Positions 58,292 through 64,000 of a stretch of DNA of 64,000 bases are shown in pieces. How positions within the stretch are numbered: the stretch's first letter is position 1; each line of letters starts with the position of its first letter. A program made the translations under genes and the position numbers. This DNA comes from Lunularia cruciata. Lineage: Eukaryota > Streptophyta > Marchantiopsida > Lunulariales > Lunulariaceae. The DNA lies in the NCBI GenBank assembly GCA_948567375.1, contig OX419758.1, positions 37,143,001-37,207,000 on the forward strand, in the 5' to 3' direction. A model generated the notes under the pieces. It saw nothing but the letters and a program-made list of their open reading frames with translations. It was not told the DNA's origin and did not search any database.

Positions 58292-61200
58292 TATTCCCCC
58301 ACTGCCAGTTGGTGATGTCCTCATCGCCAGTGAAGCTTCAGATTCCTGGATGGCCGTTTGTGCATTCTGGAGGTGAGAAAGAGGTTCTTATATGGCATCA
58401 TGAAGGGGATACCCTTTCCAAAGGACCTTGTACTCTATATATTGGTGACGGCCTTGTTGAATATGGCGATGTGCGAGGATGCAATCAACTTCGTACTCCT
58501 CATGATCATTGATAGGGACAAGAAGAGGGGGAAGTTGGACTCAAGAGGAAAAGGAAGAGGGGTTAGGAACAAAGTGTTTCAACTTGGAAACATGAAAGAC
58601 AAGATGGATATACATGTGACAAGGCAAGGCAAGTCAATAAGCAATAGGAGAGACAATTTGGGTGATATCAAAGTGTCCTATCCAATTAGGAGCAAGTTTA
58701 CAAACTTGGGTATCAAGTAGAAGAGGGAGGTAACTAGAGGATAGCATGACTTTATCATCGATTTCAAAGGTGAGATCACGACAATGGTGGTCCGTATATT
58801 GTTTTTGGTGGTTTTGAGCAACAAGGAGGTGAGACTTGGCTTGTTGGAGAGATTGGGATATAATGGTCAAGAATGTGGAAGTATGAGGGACCTAAGATGG
58901 AGGAAGAGCAAGAAGAGAATCTGGAACAAGCAAATCTTGGCCAAAATTGAGAAAGAAAGGAGAAAATCTAGTGCTTGCCTGTTTGGAATTATTGTAGGCA
59001 AATTCTGCAGCTGCAAGACATTCATCCCAATTGGTATGGTGGACATTGACAAAGGATGCAACATATCCTCCAATGTATGATTTGCACATTTTTTTTGTCC
59101 ATCAGTTTGAGGATGATAGGCCGTGGACAAAGTAAGCTTGGTGCCGAGTATCTGGAAGAGTGCTTGCCAAAACTTCCTAGAAATTGAGGATCACGGTAAG
59201 AGATGAGTACACATGGCATCCCATGATGCTTGAAGATATTTTTGAAGTAGATTTGCGCTAAGGTTGGGGCATCCACGGTATCACAAGTTGGTGCCAAGTG
59301 GATTTGCTAAGCTTATCCACAAACACCATGATTGCGGTGTGTCCTTGTTTTGTCTTTGGCAAGGATGTGATGAGATCCAAGCTCACATGCTCCCAGTGAG
59401 TGGATGGAACGGTGAGTGGTTGAAGGAGTCCACTCGGCTTTTGGTTGTTGGCCTTGTTACGTTGGCAGTTCTCACATAATTGGACAAATTCTTGAACATC
59501 TCGTGTCATGTTGGGCCACCATCATTGACGTTAGAGGGTACTCAAGGTCTTGTCCACACCCATGTGACCCACGATAGGTAAATCATGGGCTTCTTGAAGG
59601 CGCACAAGTCAAAGATCACCTTTAGCTGGAACATAGATCCGGTCCTCATGGAATAAAAGGCCTTCCTTGATGGAGAAGGTGTTGTACTCCTTATCGCATG
59701 CCGTAAGGCAACCATGTACCATTTGGAAGAAGGGATCTTGGTGTAGAGCTGACTGAAACTTGTTTTGGACCTTGGAGTCAACTGACACCATTGAAAGTGC
59801 CACTGTGATGAGAGGAAGAGACTTCAAATTAGGTCGTTGTGATAAAGCATCAAGGTTGACATGGAACCAACCTGGTTTGGACTCAATTTTGATGTCATAC
59901 AGTTGGAGTTGTTCCTCCCATTGATGATGTCGACTCTTCATGTGTTCCAAGTGTAGGGTCTGTAACAATGGTTTGTGATCAGTTCGCATGTCACTTGTTT
60001 TCCCAAGAGGTAATGCCTCTATACCTTGGTGGCGTATACCATTGCAAGTTGTTCTCAATCTTGAGTAGAGTAGTTTTGTTCAGCTGTATTAAGTCAGCAA
60101 GACACAAAGGCAATGGGATGGAGTCCATCTGGGAATTCTTCTTATAGCATGGCTCCAATTGCAAAGTTAGAAGCATCAAGATCAACCACACAAGGTAGTT
60201 GAGGATCATATGGTTGAAGAATGGGTCTTGAAGACACCATATGCTTTAACTTTTGGAATGCTTCTTCATGCTCGGTGGTCCACTGGAAGCTCGAGTTCTT
60301 TCTCAAGAGGTCAGTCTATGGTGCAGCCACATGGGCATAATAATGGATGAACCGTCGGTAAAAACTGGCCAATCCATTGAATACCTATACTTTTGTAGCA
60401 TCCTTTGGGGTAGGCCAATCAGTAATGGCTTTGATTTTCTCTTCTTCCATCTTCACTCCACTTCCTTCAAGGTTTTCTCTATGGCTACCTTCTCGACAAA
60501 CTTCCCATCTTGGGACTGACTATTCTTAGGTGTCTTACTCAGAGGTGCTAGACAACCTAATCAGAAATTCCTACCTTGGTGTTGTACTTGAATTTGGCGT
60601 CGGGTCCAATCGAATTGAACCTTATGATGTTCAAGCCAAGGTAGACCTAGAATGATATCATAGTGTAGAGGTGCCACTACAAACCTCATACACTCCAAAT
60701 ACTCCTTCCCAATCTTGAAGGTAACAAGATGCAAGGTGCAAAATGCAGAACCCTTTCTACCATCCGCCATCATCAAACTACTTCCAATCACTAGCTTGAT
60801 AGGAATAGCCAATTCCTTTGCTACTTGCACAGACATGCAATTCTCTGAACTTCCAAAATCAACTAAAATCCTACAACCCTAATTAGATATCATACCTTGC
60901 AAGTGAAGCAAACGTGCATAGGTCAAGCCTTCAATCCCATTGAAAACTAATCAAGCTCCCAGTAGGCGGCTCAAAATCTCCTACTAGGATTCCTCATTTC
61001 CCTGATCATTTTGCTCTATGACCTCCACTTGGGCAACTTGTCGAGGTCGTCCATTCTTGAGTGTACATTCAGCAATGCGATGCCCGAATTGGTGATAATA
61101 AAAACAACCACCACTTTTCACAATTTCTCTCTATCTGATATGCCAAGTGGTCGTTGTTGAATGGCATCAATCTCCATGGGTATTGGCTCCTCCACTTGTG

Positions 61201-62141
61201 TGTAGGGTATTGGTAGGTTCTGTGGATGTCAAGGTCGAGACCAAGTTGTTGCCACCAAGGAATCAAAATGTTTGGCCAACCACATGGCTTCCTCCAAGTG
61301 TTGTGGCTCTCGCATGGTTACCTCTAATTTGGTTCTTGTCTTCAAGCCTCTCACGAATCAATCTAGAGCTTCACCTTCCAATATATCTAGAATTTGCATG
61401 ATGGTGTTTTGGAACAGCGTGATGTAACTTCTTACCGAGCCAATCTATTTCAACTTTGCCAATTTATCTCATGCAGCTAGTGTGGCATTTATAGCTTGGA
61501 ACCGACTAATTATTGCACTCTTGAATTCTGCCCATGTCAAGATTGGTGCAAAAATTTGTCATTCTGCTTGCTCCACTTGGAATCTCCACCATAGCTTTGC
61601 TACTCCATCCAATTGGCTAGAAGCCAAGAGAATCTATTTTTGCTCATCTTGTAGATTGGTAGCTTCAAAATAACGTTCACAATCAAACACAAAATTCTCC
61701 ACTACATTCAAAAGATTCTTGCCTTCAATACCTTGGGTTAAGGGAATCTGATCTGATCTTCTCCTTCTCAAAATGGTACTCTCTCCACCTGCTCTTGTTG
61801 TCGAAGATCTTGTTCATCCAACAATCGTGTAAGGTGCTCGATTTGTTGTTGCATAGCAAGGATAACATCAGGTATTGCCGCCATGGTTGCTACTCTATCA
61901 CACCACTCCCAATCTATCTAATTTATTAACACATAAAAATAGCATGTCCATCGTTCTCCATAAGTTACAACCGGAAGCACCAAGGGTTCCTCAGATATGG
62001 TGATCATATGCAGAAAATCTCGTCCAAAGGCGAGGTGATGAATTGTGTAAAATGATGCTTGGGTAGTATTTGGATGTGAAAATCCCAATGGTTTGGTGGA
62101 AGTGGATTTGGTGGTCCATAAATTCCATCTATCCCATTCCT
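58292..62141 (-). pseudogene. G1-d gag-pol without reverse transcriptase
   Basis: Right to left: gag (61.8-61.25 kb), knuckle near 61100, protease ('GIPIKLVIGSSLM' type block, 60836-60561), then one 20-residue repeat unit. At about 60465 this joins directly to the RT-RNase H connection ('EEEKIKAI'), deleting roughly 1 kb that would hold the RT catalytic core. RNase H (60.4-59.85 kb) and integrase (59.5-58.9 kb) follow; the third integrase acid is K ('TDGQKKCAN'). A chromodomain lies at about 58500-58340. It could only have moved using proteins from other copies. Confidence 0.82.
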
Positions 62142-62154
62142 GCTTTGATACCAA

Positions 62155-62568
62155 TGTAAAAGACCAAATTCGAAGAGAGAAATAGGAGAATGGAAACTCA
62201 CATTGGGACACTTGAATGAGGGAAAACTCCAAATGCCTAGCATGAACTTTGGCTTTGGTATTTATAGGTAGCATACAAGGCCCTTGAGAAGCTTCCTCAA
62301 GCCGCTTTCTTAGAGTGCAAGCCAAGTTAACTAGGAAGCTTCTCAAGAAGCGCCCTTCTAGAAGTTGCTTACTTGGCGTGCAAGCTAAGCTAGTTGGAAG
62401 CTTCTAGAAGCTTCTTTCTAGAAGCTACTTACTTGAGGTGCAAGCTAAGCTAGCTGGGAAGCTTCCCAAGAAGCTTCCTAGATACTTTTGGAATATTCTA
62501 GGCTAATTTGTCTTATGTGCTACTTCGTAAGCCCGACTAACTTTGTCACTAAACTCCATATTGTTACA
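62155..62568 (-). repeat. G1-d 5' LTR
   Basis: A 414-bp LTR containing GAAGCTTCTAGAAGCTTC at 62397-62414 (four phased pentamers), a further TTC/GAA pair at 62416-62423, and a TATA box (reverse strand) at 62259-62266. Confidence 0.9.
62397..62414 (-). promoter_or_regulatory. Perfect four-pentamer heat-shock element in the G1-d 5' LTR
   Basis: It is identical to the 18-bp string in G1-a and G1-b, about 130 bp upstream of the TATA box in element orientation. Confidence 0.7.
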
Positions 62569-64000
62569 ATATGGGCTTCTACTCAACCCATCTGCATCAC
62601 AGTTCACCACTCCAGGTTTGTGAATAACCATGAAATCATACTCTTGTAAAAACAAAGCCCATTGTGCAAGCTTCCTTGAAAGCTTGTTAGACTCCATCAA
62701 CCACTTCAATGGCTAATGATTAGTGATGAGAGTAAAGGGACTACCAAACATATAATAATGGAAATGTGTTATTGCCTATACTGCTGCCAAGCACTTTCCT
62801 TCATATGAACTATAATTTGCCTTTGCTAAATTGTTGCAGCAACTAGCATAGGCTACCACAAACTTCTTCTCCTCATTATCATGTTGGGTGAGCATTGCTC
62901 CAAGCCCCAACATACTCCAATTATTTTAAACTTGAAATGTTCATCCTTTGGTTGGTCTCTTCAATATAGGAGCATATGTCAACCTCTCTTTGAGCTCTAG
63001 AAAAGCTCTCTCTTGCTCATGTTCCCAACACCACTCTTATGTAAGTTTGGTCAGCTTTGTAAAGGCCCTGGCAATGGCACATAGTTGCAATAGAAGTTTT
63101 CCAACCCAAGGAATGCTCATATTTTGCTCACATCCATATGCCAAGGAATATGTGCAATAGCCTCTACCTTGGTCTGTTGAACATCAAGTCCTCCAAGGTA
63201 GATAGTGTGACCCAAATACTCAACTTGCTTATGGAAACACATGCACTTCATAGGATATGATTTAAGTCCATGAGATCTCAACCTCCCAAACACCTCCAAC
63301 AATTGTCTCTCATGCTCCTCCATAGTAGTGCTATAGACCAAAATGTCATCAATATATCACCAAGCAAAATCCAATCTAGCTAGGATCTTGTCCATGACAC
63401 TTTGGAACTTGACAAGAGAGTTCTTTAACCCAAATGGTAAGAACCTGCACTAAGATAACACATCCTTGCCATGATGATCAATAGCCTCAAATGCTATCTT
63501 GGACTTATCCTCCTCCTTGATTGGCAATTGATGATATCCTACTTGTAGATCCAAAGTACTAAAGACTTTTACATGCCTTATCATCAAAGATCTCCTCCAA
63601 AGTAGGCATGGCATACCAATCAGCCCTAGTTTTTCAATTGATAGGATGGTATCTCCACACATCTGCCTATCTTTGTAGTTGCCATGCATATCCTTCTTGG
63701 TTGGCATCATTGTAGTTGATACATACTCCCTATGTGAAATCTCTACCAAACCAGCCTCAAAAAGGTATCTTCTTAGGCTTTGAATCAATACTCTCTCAAT
63801 GCCAATATATTGATAGGGACATTGGAAAATTGGTGTATCACTTGTCAACTCAATCCAAATACCATGTCCTTTCAAAGCACCCAAATCTTTCATATTGAAG
63901 GAAAAACAACTTGTGTACTCAAGAACCTCCAAAGCTTTTGTCTTTCATCTCTTCTAAGCTTGGGTCTAAGATTTGGCTCCAAGTACCCTCTGTAATTGTT
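62569..64000 (-). pseudogene. Gy-3: third Ty3/gypsy element, RT and RNase H, runs off the right edge
   Basis: The minus strand holds the RT ('FSTLDLQVGYHQLPI' near 63555, 'YIDDILVYS' with YIDD around 63345-63353, 'EYLGHTIYLGG' near 63205). The RNase H end is at 62709-62575 ('LMESNKLSRKLAQWALFLQEYDF', then 'DADGLSR'). It is cut at 62569 by G1-d and nothing of it was found on the other side. Stops and frameshifts are present. Its RT wording differs from both G1 and Gy-2. Confidence 0.83.

Larger units (their letters stand above)
57967..62568 (-). mobile_element. G1-d: chromovirus copy lacking RT, left end truncated
   Basis: A minus-strand G1 copy with its 5' LTR on the right (62155-62568) and a 3' LTR that has lost about 90 bp at its outer end (57967-58291). 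No TSD can be matched: the right flank is Gy-3, the left flank is RLE-B, so the left part of the insertion site was deleted. It has an internal deletion of the RT. Confidence 0.88.

Overview
The window is nuclear DNA from a transposon-rich land plant. It holds one convincing host gene, an eight-exon DEAD-box RNA helicase of the plant RH22 type (17.8-21.3 kb, +). Nearly everything else is retroelement DNA or AT-rich intergenic sequence. The species cannot be named from the sequence. The combination of short introns, chromoviruses and retrotransposons with a restriction-like endonuclease (RLE) made me think of a spore-bearing plant (bryophyte, lycophyte or fern), but that is a guess.

Layout. 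0-0.6 kb: decayed end of an RLE non-LTR element (family RLE-A). 0.6-5.1 kb: array of diverged modules in alternating orientation. 5.15-6.1 kb: 5'-truncated RLE-A copy (+). 6.5-9.85 kb: almost complete RLE-A copy (-) whose 1049-codon frame is broken only by nonsense codons. 10.4-12.7 kb: four detached RLE-A 3' tails, one with a visible target-site duplication (TSD). 12.7-17.8 kb: AT-rich intergenic DNA. 17.8-21.3 kb: helicase. 22.9-26 kb: decayed second RLE family (RLE-B, -), itself hit by a 134-bp RLE-A tail with a 7-bp TSD.

28.2-34.65 kb: first copy of a Ty3/gypsy chromovirus, here called G1 (initiator-Met primer site, gag zinc knuckle, PR-RT-RH-INT, C-terminal chromodomain). 34.7-58 kb is a nested stack: an RLE-B element (+) is split by G1-b (36055-56442, TSD ctact). 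G1-b is split by G1-c (37252-52149, TSD atcat). G1-c is split by a different gypsy element, Gy-2 (39284-47070, - strand, 691-bp LTRs, Asp-type primer site). Two LTRs of G1-c also carry solo LTRs of other families. 57.97-62.57 kb: a fourth G1 copy (-) that has lost its reverse transcriptase. It sits in a third gypsy element, Gy-3, which runs off the right edge.

The most interesting signal is in the G1 LTRs. They are dense in GAAnnTTC palindromes, and most contain three or four correctly phased pentamers matching the heat-shock element consensus, upstream of a TATA box in the copies where one survives. This resembles known heat-activated plant LTRs. Other points of note are the RLE-A family with its short structured 3' tails and one-sided C-to-T stop codons, a 20-residue tandem repeat between G1 protease and RT, and extra sense-strand ORFs (one with a CCHC knuckle) ahead of gag in Gy-2.
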